A stretch of DNA of 64,000 nucleotides, from contig NC_084462.1 in the NCBI RefSeq assembly GCF_027409185.1, forward strand, positions 20,373,577 through 20,437,576. The letters run 5' to 3'. This document shows, piece after piece, positions 11,674 through 22,330 of the stretch (the stretch's first letter is position 1; every line of letters starts with the position of its first letter). Under the pieces are notes generated by a model that saw nothing but the letters and a program-made list of their open reading frames with translations, made no database searches and had not been told where the DNA came from. The translations under genes were made by a program, and so were the position numbers. Source of the stretch: Cynocephalus volans. Lineage: Eukaryota > Chordata > Mammalia > Dermoptera > Cynocephalidae.

Positions 11674-12063
11674 GGGTCTGTGATGGGAGGGGCAGCCTTG
11701 AAGATCTCTGAAATGCCTTCTAGGTCTTTCTTCCATTCTCTTAATGATTCCTTCTCTCTGTCCTGATCTTAGCAAATGGTCGCTGGGCTACACTCTTGGT
11801 TTTCTCTACTGAACACACTTTTTTACTCTTTATGTGGCCAGGCTGAGAGTTTTCTAATTTTCTACCCTCTGCTTCTTTTTTAATTATAAATTTCACCTTT
11901 ACGTCATTCCTTTGCTGCTCTAACTCAGCTATTGAAAGTATCCACACAGCTTCCTGAATGCTTTGATGCTTAGAAGTTTCTTCTGCCAAATACCCTGTTT
12001 CATAACTTTTAAGTTCCATATTCCATAAAACTTTTGGGCATGAACAGAATATAGCCAACTTGC

Positions 12064-12205
12064 TTTTTTTTTTTTTGTCCTTTTCGTGACCGGCACTCAG
12101 CCAGTGAGTGCACCGGCCATTCCTATATAGGATCCGAACCCGTGGCGGGAGCGTCGCCGCGCTCCGAGCGCCGCACTCTCCCGAGTGCGCCACGGGCTCG
12201 GCTCT
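12064..12205 (-). repeat. GC-rich dimer SINE variant
   Basis: GTGACCGGCACTCAGCC type. The words TAGCCAACT(T/C) flank it. Confidence 0.88.
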
Positions 12206-12250
12206 AGCCAACTCCCTTTCAACTTTATAACAAGGGTGACTCTTGCTCCA

Positions 12251-12365
12251 GTTTTGTTTTGTTTTGTTTTTTGTTGTTTGGTAGCTGGCCAGTATGGGGA
12301 TCTGAACGCTTGACCTTGGTGTTATCAACACTGCACTCTAACCAGCTGAGCTAACTGGCCAGTCC
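12251..12365 (-). repeat. tRNA-Ile SINE monomer
   Basis: Minus monomer with a TTTTG-rich tail and head GCTAACTGGCCAG. CTCCAGTTTT and TTCCAGTTTT flank it. Confidence 0.85.
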
Positions 12366-12577
12366 TCTTATTCCAGTTTTTAGTAAGCTCCTTCTCATTT
12401 ATATCTAAGGCCTTCTCAGAATGGCCTTTACTGATAGTATTTATATCAGCATTCTGGTCACCACCACTTAACCAGTCTCTGAGAAGTTCCAAACTTTTCC
12501 TGCTCTTCTTGTCTTCTAAGTCCTCACCGTAATCTAGGCTTTTTCTATCCTGCTCCTCTAAATTCTTCCAGCCTCTG

Positions 12578-12757
12578 GGCCAGCCCGTGGCTCACTTGGG
12601 AGAGTGCGGTGCTGATAACACCAAGGCCCCAGGTTCGGATCCCTATATAGAAATGGCCGGTTAGCTCACTGGGTGAGCGTGGTGCTGACAACACCAAGTC
12701 AAGGGTTAAGACCTCCTTACTGGTCATCTTTAAATAAATAAATAAATAAAAATAAAT
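12578..12757 (+). repeat. tRNA-Ile SINE dimer
   Basis: Full plus dimer with an (AAAT)n tail. Perfect 18-bp target duplication AAATTCTTCCAGCCTCTG at 12560-12577 and 12758-12775. Confidence 0.93.
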
Positions 12758-13060
12758 AAATTCTTCCAGCCTCTGCCCATTACTCAGTTCCATATTTCTG
12801 GCTATTTGTTATAAGAAACACCCCACTTCTTGGTGCCAATTTTCTGTATTAGTCTGTTTCTGTTGCTTATAACAGAACACCTGAAACTAGGTAATTTATA
12901 AAGAAATAAAATTAATTTCTTACAGTTTGGGAGTCTGGGAAGTCCAAAGTCCAGGTAACACAGAGTTCTTGGTGGGAACTCTACAGAGTCTTGTGGCAAT
13001 GCAGAGTGTCACATCGTGAGAATGGGCTGAGCAAGAGAGCTGACCTTCTCACTTGCTCTC

Positions 13061-13236
13061 TTTTTTTTTTTTTTTTTTTTTAAAGATGACCGGTAAGGGG
13101 ATCTTAACCCTTGACTTGGTGTTGTCAGCACCACGCTCAGCCAGTGAGCGAACCGGCCATCCGTATATGGGATCCGAACCCGTGGCCTTGGTGTTATCAG
13201 CACCGCACTCTACCGAGTGAGCCACGGGCCGGCCCT
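13061..13236 (-). repeat. tRNA-Ile SINE dimer
   Basis: Minus dimer, CCGTATATGGG subtype. TCACTTGCTCTCTTTTT on both sides. Confidence 0.92.
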
Positions 13237-13424
13237 CACTTGCTCTCTTTTTAAAGCCATCAGAAACACTCTCATTATCTTATGGATGGATCAATCCATT
13301 CTCCAGGGTATAGGCCTCATGATCTAATTACCTCCAAAAGGCTCCACTTTTCAATTACCATAATAGGATTTCCCACCCTCTTAACAGTTACAGTGGAGGT
13401 AAAGTTTCCAATACATAAACTTTT

Positions 13425-13604
13425 CTTTTTTTTTTTTTTTTTTTTTTTAAAAGATGACCGGTAAGGGGATCTTAACCCTTGACTTGGTGTTGTCAGCACC
13501 ACGCTCAGCCAGTGAGCGAACCGGCCATCCGTATATGGGATCCGAACCTGGGGCCTTGGTGTTATCAGCACCGCACTCTCCCGAGTGAGCCACGGGCCGG
13601 CCCT
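13425..13604 (-). repeat. tRNA-Ile SINE dimer in the MaLR 5' LTR
   Basis: Minus dimer with a perfect 16-bp duplication CAATACATAAACTTTT (13409-13424, 13605-13620). It sits at the LTR position hit twice in the partner LTR. Confidence 0.92.
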
Positions 13605-13644
13605 CAATACATAAACTTTTTGGAGACACGTGTAACCCGTAGCA

Positions 13645-13800
13645 ATCCATTTATCTGTCAGTGGACTCACGGGTTGCTTCCACTTTGGGGCTCTTGTGAA
13701 TAATGCTGCTATGAACATGGGTGTGCAAATACCTCTTTTGGTCCCTGCTTTCACTTCAGTTAGGTATATCCCCAGAAGCAGGATTGCTGAATTGCATGGT
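13645..13800 (-). mobile_element. LINE-1 3' end, continuation past the provirus
   Basis: Restarts with ATCCATTTATCTGTC and runs through GCTGCTATGAACATGGGTGTG, directly continuing the L1 interrupted at 9603. Confidence 0.8.
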
Positions 13801-14353
13801 TTGGAGGAGGCGTGTGGCTTTTGGGAAGGGGGGGCATGGTTTGCAACTTGGCCAAGAGAATTGAGGAAGGGTCTGCTGGAGGGCTGTGGGGGAAGGTTTC
13901 TTCACTTTACAAAAATGGTGCTTCAAAAAAGCTGCTGGAATCAGGGGATCTCAACCTGGAGTCCATGGACCACCAAGAAGTCAGTGGGTAGAGTTCAGGG
14001 AGTCTGTGAACTTGGATGAGAAAACAGTCACATCCTGATAGTCACTGATGAATTCAGCATTTCCCTCCTTTATATATAAATGTGAGCAATGAACCCTAGT
14101 AGTAGGGCCTGTGGCTTTGTCACCAACAGTATCACAGATGGTTGCGGACCAAATTACGTTTATTGCCAGCATTTCAGAATACCATTTACGATCAATTCAC
14201 AGTGTTTCTTAGATCTACCACTAAATGTTATTATTTAATGTTTTAATGCGAAGTATATATTAGTGTATCACAGTTAAAAAATATTTTGGCAATTTCAATG
14301 TAATTGGCTTCTTCTGTAATCCTATGTATTTTGTGAATTTAAAAATATGATAG

Positions 14354-14480
14354 GGCTAGCCAGATAGGTCAGTTGGTTAGAGCTCAGTGTTGTAACACCA
14401 AAGTTGATGGTTCAGATCCCCTTACCAGCTGCCAAAAATTAAAAAAATTAAAAAATTAAAAAACCAAAAAAAACCCATAT
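14354..14480 (+). repeat. tRNA-Ile SINE monomer
   Basis: Plus monomer (GGCTAGCCAGATAGGTCAGTT...) with an A/T-rich tail. Confidence 0.82.
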
Positions 14481-16010
14481 GATACTGAGAAGAGGATCAT
14501 AATTTGTCAAAGGCCTGGTTTAGGTAATGTTGGGAAGATGTGATGTCTGGAGCCCTGGCAGCTGTCTTATGGTTCTGAGGGGCTCAGCCTGAGGGCAAAG
14601 CTGGCTTGACAAGAATGGCACAGGGAGGAGTGGGGAAGTCCCAGTGTCGTTTTCCAGCTACGTTACAATTAACCAATCCTGGACACTCGCCTCTTCAGGG
14701 CTTCTTATTTCTTGCTGTAATTAAAGGCCTTGTTGGTTAGCCAGTGAGTCAGAGTTTTCTGTTTCTTGCATGGAAGCTACCATGACTGAAAGGGGGCGTC
14801 CCACAAGGGTCTGGCAATAGCCCAGGGAAAGATGGGTGAGGCCAGAATCCTGCTGGCCTGTACAGTGCCTTTGTGTGAATTTGAAAAGTGCTCCTCTGGG
14901 TGGAAAAAAGGTGCCCTGGGCGGGGGCTCTGCCTTCTAGCAAAGATAAAAATTCCCCTTCCCCAAGCTGACACAGGCCCCAAGCCAGGGTGCAGGGCTTG
15001 TCAAGGAGAACATGAGCTGGCTCTCACCCCCACATAGCCTTTGTGTAGCACACAACCTGTGCAACTGTACATGGAGGCCTTGGGAGAAGACACCCAGGTT
15101 AAGGAGAGTGGGTGGGCTTCATGGAGGGGTGTGTGGCAAGGCAAGGCCTGCAGGAGTCCTATGCACTCTGGCTTCGCTTGAGAGAGACCCTCAAACGGCC
15201 TGCAGCTCCTGTTTCCCTGCTAGTGTGGACATCACTTCCTCCTCCAGGGACCACCCTGTAGATGTACCTCTTGTTCATGTCTCCAGACTGCCCTCGTCCC
15301 CATCTGTGGACCCCCGTCAATGCCCTGGACCCTTGTGAAGTGTCTGGACACACACTGGATTAGGGTGGAGAAGAGTCGGGCTGTACCAGCTTGGGACCCT
15401 TGAGCTGGGTAGGTAGTGAAAGATACCCTCTCTCCACTGCACTGGCCCCCACCATGAGCATCTCAAACATCCCAGCCAGCTGTCCCCAGACAGCCAGCAC
15501 ATCCTGAAATGCCAGGCTTTGTGGGCACACCCCAACCCCAGATTCTCTTTCAGGGAAGCAGCCAGAGCAGGTCTGCAGGCCACATGCCCATGTATGGAAC
15601 TGTTGGGGTCTGGCCCTCAGGAAGCCTCACGCTATCGCAGGGGATCACCGAGAGAGGGTCCAACAGGACAGAGAGGTCAGACTGAGCCAAGAAAGGCCTG
15701 GGCAGCAGGGAAGGCAGAGGAGGGTGTGGCTCAGCATGTCACCCCTGGGCTGCCCATCTCTGCGCCCCTTCCTGCCTCCTTGTGTCCCTCGCTGTCTTGC
15801 CCAGCATTGCCTGGCTTCTGGGGAGGAGGTGCCACAGGAGTTTGTGCAGTGCCTCCTCTCTGCTAGGCATGAGAGGACAAATGCAGCCTTTTGGCCTGGT
15901 GCTGACACCTGTTGCCATGTCTGTCAGCTCATGGGACATCCCTTCAGTCCCTAAACTCTGCCTCTAGCCTCCTGTGGGCTGCCTAGGCTGTGGAGGGGAC
16001 CCCCAGAGAT
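14480..16010. other. Unique intergenic DNA
   Basis: No repeat or gene recognised. Reading frames up to 115 codons lie in both directions without homology that I know. Confidence 0.45.
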
Positions 16011-16013
16011 GTC

Positions 16014-16230
16014 CAGACCTGCGATGTCCAATATGGTAGCCACTGGTCACATGTAGCTTTTTACACTAAAACTAATCACAGTGCAATACAGTGAAAAGTT
16101 CAGTGCCTCAGTTGCTCTTCCACATTTCAGGTGCTCAATAGCCATGTGTGTGAGAGGCGGCTCCTGTACTTGGACAGAGCAGATTCTGGAACATTTCTAT
16201 CACTGCAGAAAGTTCTACTGGACAGCGCTG
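16014..16230. mobile_element. MER5-like hAT MITE
   Basis: Both ends carry the MER5A-type words (GATGTCCAATATGGTAGCCACTGG at the left in part, AAAGTTCTACTGGACAGCGCTGG at the right), joined by the usual AT-rich core. Confidence 0.7.
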
Positions 16231-18030
16231 GGCCAGATGCCTGCCCCGACCCCTGGGACACTTAGTCCTGGCTAAAAAGTGCCAAAGCTCCCATCCATGG
16301 GCACTCAGGGAAGGAGCCAGGAGCTCGGAATACAACCATGGAGGCAGGACTGCTCCCGAGAAGGTGGGTCTTTAGGATAAGCAGGAATTTGGCAGGTGGC
16401 AAACACAGGCACTGAACACAGCATGTGCAAAGACACCCAAGTTGGGGGCCAGCAGCCCCTGTGGACAGTCTGGGAGCAAGTGGAGGAGATGAGAGAAGGA
16501 AGGGAGGCGGGAGAGACGAACAGAGGCCAGACTTCCAGAGGCCCCCACGTTCTGGGCTTTGGGCTCTCCTGTGGGCACTGGGGAGTCATGGGAGAGGTTT
16601 AAACTTGGGAGGGACATGGTGACATTTGCCTTTTAGGCAGCTACCCGGCTGCTGCGGTGGTTGGATTGCGGGCACCGAGGGCGAAGGTCATGGCAGCTGC
16701 CCCTGTGAGCGATGCTTGTTATTATTTTTTCCCTTTGAGCATCAGAAGTCAATCAGTACAGTGCTTGAACTGGCTGAATTGCAGAAGAGCAGGTGCCGCG
16801 GCCCTCGAAGTTAATCCTGACGTTCCCAGACTTATGGGCATTTACAATACAGAGAGTTCCGTGCAGGCTCGGGGAGGAATGAGAGACAGATGGGGGGCCC
16901 AAGACCAGAGATAGGAGGCAGGGCAGCTGAGGTTTCTTGGGCAGTGGTGGATGGGCTGGGGTAGCAGGATGGGGTGGTAGTCAGGAGCGGGAGGCTGAGG
17001 CCTGGCACCAGCTGGTGGCCCCTCTTCTGGCAAGGACATCTTGGCAGGAGCCGGGCTCTGCCCAGGGTGCTAATGTCCTCTTAATTAACTAGGCACTTGC
17101 CAAGCACTGCCACCATGGCCTCACTTTACAGAACACATTCTGGCCTTGGAGCTGGACCAGCGTCGTCACACAGTGAGTAGGGTAGACAGCCAGGTATGCC
17201 ATCCTGGCCCAGGGGGTTGACCTCTGAGCTGCCTGCTAAAGCCAATCCAGGCTTCCATCTCAGGGTGTCACCAATGAGAGGATGATAGAAATAGAAAGGA
17301 TTTCTAGGGACACACTTTCAGGGACAGACACCAGGCAGATCAGACGTCATTCCTTTGCTCCAGCCTGGCTCTGCCCCCTTGAACTTGTCACCCAGTGTAA
17401 GCATCACCTCCTCCTGGAGGCCCTCCTGGACCTCACAGTTAACTCTGGGGTGCCCCTAGGACTTCCTGGCCCAGGACAGCTCACCTAGGGATTCACATTT
17501 TTGGTTTCTGCCTTCAAGGGGTTACAGTTTAGGGTCACAGATCTCTTTACAAATCTGATGACAGCCAGAAGCCTGGGCCCCCCAAAACAGCATGTCCTTC
17601 CTTAAAGCTGGGCCAGATCCTGTTTGTTGTGTCCAGGCCTCAGTTTCCCTGTTTATAACCCATAGGCCTTGCAATCAGAGATTGGCAGGGATGTCTGTGA
17701 AGACAGGCCAGTGGGGGCAAACCTCGTCCTGTCGTCCTGGGCTCTGACTGACCATGCTGGGGTGTGGCTTGGAGCCCCGAGGGCACAGCTGTCCCAGGAC
17801 TCTTTTGTCAGCCAGGAAGCCAGCCCTGGCAGGACTCCTGTCCTCGACTCAGCTCCTCCCATTCCTGAAGCTCCCATGAAGGGCGCTGGCCGTACCAGGC
17901 TGCCTTGAGGGGCCACAGAGGCAGGCAGCACAGCAGAACAACAAAGACGCTATTCACAGGCTCTCAGCCACGAGGCTGGTCATTTATGAAGGGCTGAACT
18001 GACCACATGGATGGCATTTCTGGTGCCTTA
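16230..18030. other. Unique intergenic DNA
   Basis: No recognised gene or young repeat. Scattered ancient fragments only. Confidence 0.45.
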
Positions 18031-18044
18031 TACACACCTGGGCC

Positions 18045-18130
18045 AGCAACACCTATCATCCTTAGAAAGTAGAGAAACTGAGGCTCAGGGAGGAGGAGAG
18101 ACTTGCTCCAGGTCACGCAGCTCTCACTGG
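18045..18130 (-). repeat. MIR fragment
   Basis: MIR core in reverse (GAAACTGAGGCTCAGGGAGG..., TTGCTCCAGGTCACGCAGC). Confidence 0.6.
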
Positions 18131-18927
18131 GCAGGAAGCTCCCAGGGTGGCGTCAGAAGCTCAGGGCACACCTCACCCTCATCCTTGCACAGATGAGGAA
18201 CCAATTGCCTGCAGGCCCTGAATCCTGGTCTTTGGACCATAGTCAAGAGCAAGTGCAGGGCCCAGGCCTTGGAAAGCCGGCGAGCTCCCGGAAGGTGCGA
18301 TGCTGAGGCTTCTAGGAAAGGCAGACTGTGCTTTGCTAGGATCCCAGAGGCAGGAGGAGGGTGTGAGGCTGCGAAGTCAGGGTGAGAAGGGAGAGCCCCA
18401 GCCCGGAAGCAGCAGGAAGCCTCAGGAAAGTACCTGGGAGAGTCCCGGGGAATTCTCCAAGGCTGCCCAGCTGGGGAGAAGGGGGTCTGAGTCCTCTCTC
18501 GGAGTACCAAGTGTAGGGTGAGCTAAGCGACCCTTTCCCATGGCCTTATTTTCTCCTTGCAGAGCAGGCTGCAGGGCACCCAGGTCCAGTCTGGGCATGG
18601 CTCATGCGGGGCCCCAGCCAAGCACCTCAGTTCTCCCCATGCCACGCCCTTGTTCCAGGGTGGCTCAGGTGACTCTGGATTCCCGTGGGGCCCAGAGACA
18701 CAGTGTTCATGTGTCCATCCTTCCCCAGAGGGACCTGAGGTGGGACCTACAGAAAGGACTGTGTGACTTGCTCAGGGGCAGCTCATCCTGCACCAGACAC
18801 AGAGGTGCCCAGTGTAACTGAGACTCAGGAGGGACGTGGCAAGAGTGCAGAGTAGGAATGATTCATTAAAATGCTCCTTTGCTAAATTTCCTGAGATTGT
18901 GTTCCTACATTGGCTTTCTAACAATAA

Positions 18928-19010
18928 TTGATAATAAAGGTCAAGGGTTTGGATCCCTGTACTGGCCAGCCACCAAAAAAATATAAAGTAAACAAATAAA
19001 AATAAAAACC
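18928..19010 (+). repeat. SINE monomer, 3' part
   Basis: B box GGTTTGGATCC, then ACTGGCCAGCCACCAAAAAAA. Confidence 0.7.
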
Positions 19011-19926
19011 AAGATGCCCCCATCCAAGGCTCTACAGCCATCTGGAGGTTGCCCTGTCCACCAGGACACTCCTTTTTCCTGGCAGCAGCTGTGGGCCAGA
19101 GCTCCCTCACCCCCAGATCTCCACCCGATCTAGAGCAGGGCAAATACGTATCACCTGCACTGGCAATGAATGCACAGAGGACAGTGAGCTCCCCATCACC
19201 AGAGGCATTCAAGACAAGGATGAACAGCTTTGGTTTTTTACGTGGTGTGTGGTCCAGGGCCGGGCAAAGAGAAGCACAAAGCCATGTTGGCTTATCGTTG
19301 AGGGCTTAACTGTTTGGAGGGGGTCTGGCTGAAGCAGGGTGGCATCAGTATGGCACCAGTTGAATAAACGATGGGACATTCATACAATGGGATTTCATGC
19401 CACTGTAAAAAAGAACGAGGAAGCTGTTTATGTACTGTGATGTTACATGTGTATTTTGGTTTTCATCCACAGTTCCTGGCTTGTTCTAACCTTTACTGCC
19501 TTTCTGTCTTGGAGCTGGCCATAAAGAAACCCTCTGACCTACCTTAGCTGATTGTAGGTCATCAGACCCCCAATTCAAGAAGGGGTCCTGCCCCATGCCC
19601 AGGAGGAAAGAATGCTACAGAGAGGCCAAGAAGAATCTGAGCACACAGCCCTTGGTGGGTTTCCCCCCTCAGTCTGTTACCATAGATCATGCCCTTTTTG
19701 TTTAATCACATTTCTACACGGCTGTCCATGCTTCAAGCATGTCTATGTACTGAAGCTTCCATAAAGACCCAAGAGCACAGGGTTTGGGGAGCTTCCAGAT
19801 AGCTGAACACATGGAGGTTCCTGGAAAGTGGCATGCCCTGGGAGGCCACGGAAGCTCCTCTGTGCCCCTTCCTGCATACCTCTCGCTGTGTATCTTCATC
19901 TGTGTCCTTTAGGATATCCATTATAG

Positions 19927-20023
19927 GGCTGGCCGGTTAGCTCAGTTGGTTAGAGCGCAGCCTTATAACACCGACGTCATGGGTTTGGATCTCCATACCG
20001 GTCAGTGCTTAAAAAAAAAAAAT
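19927..20023 (+). repeat. tRNA-Ile SINE monomer, well preserved
   Basis: GGCTGGCCGGTTAGCTCAG head, GGTTTGGATCT B box and A tail. Among the closest copies here to a tRNA-Ile gene. Confidence 0.9.
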
Positions 20024-20082
20024 TGTTAAAATAAACGGGTAAGTGTGTTTCCCTGTGAGCTGCTCAGCAAATCAATCCAACC

Positions 20083-20486
20083 TGTTTTAGTCCGTTTTGT
20101 GTTGCTATAACAGAACTACCTGAAACTGGGTAATTTATAAGGAAAAGAGGTTTATTTGGCTTACGATTCTGGGACAGCTGCGTCTGGCACGGGCCTCAGG
20201 CTGCTTCTACTCATGGCGGAAAGTGGCAGGCAGCCGGTGGGTACAAGCAGATCACATGGTGAGAGGAAGCAAGAGAGAAAGAGGAGGTGCCAGGGTCTTT
20301 TTATGCAACAAGCTCTCGTGGGAACTAACAGAGCGAGAACTCACTCATTAATCCCCCCCCCAGGGAGAGCATTAATCCATTCATGAGGGATCCGCCTCCA
20401 TGACTCAATCAGTTTCCAACACTTCCAGATTGGGGATCAGATTTCCACATGAGTTTTGGAGGGGACAACACATCCAAACTCTATCA
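20083..20486 (-). mobile_element. Solo MaLR LTR, copy 1 of a young-looking pair
   Basis: 404 bp, TG...CA ends, with a perfect 5-bp target duplication CAACC (20078-20082 and 20487-20491). Closely similar along its full length to 60319-60726. Confidence 0.85.
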
Positions 20487-20550
20487 CAACCTAAGGAGGG
20501 GGTCATGGGAACCCCAATTTATAGCTGGTTGATCAGAAGTTCCAGAAGCA

Positions 20551-20645
20551 AGGGCTGGCCAGTTAGCTCAGTTGGTTAGAGCTCGGTGTTATAACACCAA
20601 GGTCAAGGGCTCAGATCCCTACAGACCGGCCACCAAAAAAACCCG
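20551..20645 (+). repeat. tRNA-Ile SINE monomer
   Basis: Plus monomer. AGAAGTTCCAGA occurs on both sides. Confidence 0.9.
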
Positions 20646-21509
20646 AAGAAGTTCCAGAGGCCCGGGCTTGCAACTGGTATCTGAAGGCGTGGCAGTCTTG
20701 GGGACTGAGCCCTCACCTTTTGGGGCCTGACACTATCTCCAGACAATAGTGTGGGAATTGAATTGAATTGGAGGTCACCCAGCTGGTGTCCACTGCAGAA
20801 CTGATTGGTTGCGTACTTGATGGTGGAGAGAAATCTCCACACATTCAGTCACAGAAGTTGGTCTCCTGTGCTGTTGCTGAGTAAGAGCAGAGGTAAAAGT
20901 TTGTGTTTTTCCTCACTCAGGTACTGAAACAGAAATGGTGCTGAGATACTTCAAGTAAAAAAAGTAAGGTTGAAAATACTGTTTAAAAATGGAGAGGAAC
21001 ATAAAAATACAATCCATGTTTGCTTGTCTTTATTTAAAGAAAGGAAACACAAGAAACAAATCTGACAGCAATTATTGAAGCTGTGGGGCAGGAACTGGGT
21101 GGATGAAGGTCTTTTTATGGTTTTTGATATTTGAACTATGTGAATGTATCATCTATTTGGAAGAAAAAATGAAATTATAAGAATAATAAAAACTTTAGTT
21201 CCACATCTGTTGAAATTAACCTCAATTCTTCATACACTGACCCCAGATGACCTCATCTCCAGTCCCACAATGGATTTTCCCCAACACTTCAGAATCTATT
21301 TTGTTCACTCGACCTGGGCTGCCCTTGTCCTGTGGGGAAATCCAAGGTCCCCTCTCTGGTCCCCTCCCCCAATAGCTCCATTCGATTTTCAGTTATTCAG
21401 TAAGTAGGCACAAAACACGCTGCTCCTGTCCCACCGGTCCTAAAACTTTGTCCAGAGTGTGTCCCCCAGTTGACTCTCTGACCCTGACTCAATGTTGTTA
21501 AGTGAATAA

Positions 21510-21720
21510 TATAACAACTGGCATTTATTGAGCTCACATGCCTGGCACTGTTTTAACTGGTTGATAAGTAGTCACCAACTTGTCCCAGTTTGAAACTGAG
21601 TCTCACGCCCCAGGAACCCCCTCAGTCCAGGCTGATGTATGTTAACTCCTTTAATCCTCTCAACTACTCTCACAGGCAGGTACTGTTATTATACCCTTTT
21701 TAGAGGTGATAAAATCTCTA
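21510..21720 (-). repeat. MIR element
   Basis: Reverse MIR (GCATTTATTGAGCTCAC..., GGCAGGTACTGTTATTATACCC). Confidence 0.55.
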
Positions 21721-21775
21721 AAAGAGAGCGAAAGATATTAAGTTTAAACCCAGGAAGGCCAGTGCAAGAGCCCAG

Positions 21776-21789
21776 GTTGCCATGGTTAC
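21776..21789 (-). promoter_or_regulatory. Perfect RFX X-box motif
   Basis: Minus strand reads GTAACCATGGCAAC, a full match to the X-box consensus GTNRCC-NN-RGYAAC, about 2 kb upstream of FSCN1. Confidence 0.4.
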
Positions 21790-22239
21790 CCATCCGGCCT
21801 CACCTGTCTTTCTACCCACTGCAGGCACTACCCGGGGAGGCCTGGACCTGCTCCCATCCCTGGTCTTACAGAGAGGCAGGAGCCGCCAGCCCCAGTCCTC
21901 TTACTGGTCTTCAGGCTGCACAGCTACAGCAGGGGGACTCCAGGCCACGGTGGTGAGCTGCAGTCTCTTGATGGAGGTGCCACCAGCCCAGATCCCAGGA
22001 GGTGGGTCTCAGCATACACCAGCCCCGCTGCCAGCACTGAGGCTGGCACCCCACAGCCTTCCCTAAACGTCTGCAGTTATTATTCAACCTCGCCTCTGAG
22101 CCTCGGTAGTTGGCCAGAAGTTTGGGTTCTCTCTAACCAGATGGAGGTGGACTGGGATGGGTTCTGAGGGTGGCCAGGGGCAGTGACTGATCTCTATGCC
22201 CCCAGGGACTCCTCAGATCACCCTGAGATGGGAGATTTT

Positions 22240-22330
22240 CATCTCTTCCACGTAACAGGAAATAAAGGCTGAGAGGTTAAGTAATTTACCCAAAGTCACA
22301 CGGCCAGTGAGCTGCTGCATTTCAAGCCTA
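22240..22330 (-). repeat. MIR fragment
   Basis: Reverse MIR core (GAGAGGTTAAGTAATTTACC, CACACGGCCAGTGAGC). Confidence 0.6.

Larger units (their letters stand above)
9604..13644 (-). mobile_element. Complete MaLR (MST/THE1-like) provirus, non-autonomous
   Basis: Two LTRs (9604-10405 and 12845-13644) flank an internal region that matches the MST/THE1 internal sequence, read antisense. The outer ends are TG...CA, with a perfect 5-bp target duplication ATCCA (9599-9603 and 13645-13649), typical of ERVL-MaLR. The internal part has no intact protein frame, as expected for this non-autonomous family. Insertions account for its excess length. Confidence 0.85.
12845..13644 (-). repeat. MaLR 5' LTR with two SINE insertions
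   Basis: Partner LTR (TGTATTAGTCTG...GTAGCA). Without its SINEs (about 13061-13236 and 13425-13604) it is about 420 bp. Confidence 0.82.
19430..20870 (+). mobile_element. ERVL-like LTR, broken by SINEs and a solo LTR
   Basis: Pieces at 19430-19926, 20024-20082, 20492-20550 and about 20640-20870 read in order as one element (ending TGGTCTCCTGTGCTG near an ERVL-type leader). They resemble an MLT2-class LTR. Family assignment is tentative. Confidence 0.45.

Noticed and set aside
11741-12331. 196-codon minus frame in the MaLR region
   Set aside because: Spans ERV internal sequence and two SINEs. MaLRs encode no known protein and the frame is a composite of repeats.
9971-13620. Regularly repeated units resembling a CRISPR or satellite array
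   Set aside because: The repeats are dispersed SINEs with A tails and distinct target duplications in a mammalian genome.
19927-20023. tRNA-Ile-like sequence as a functional tRNA gene
   Set aside because: Has A tail and mismatched stems, and sibling copies carry target duplications. It is a SINE.
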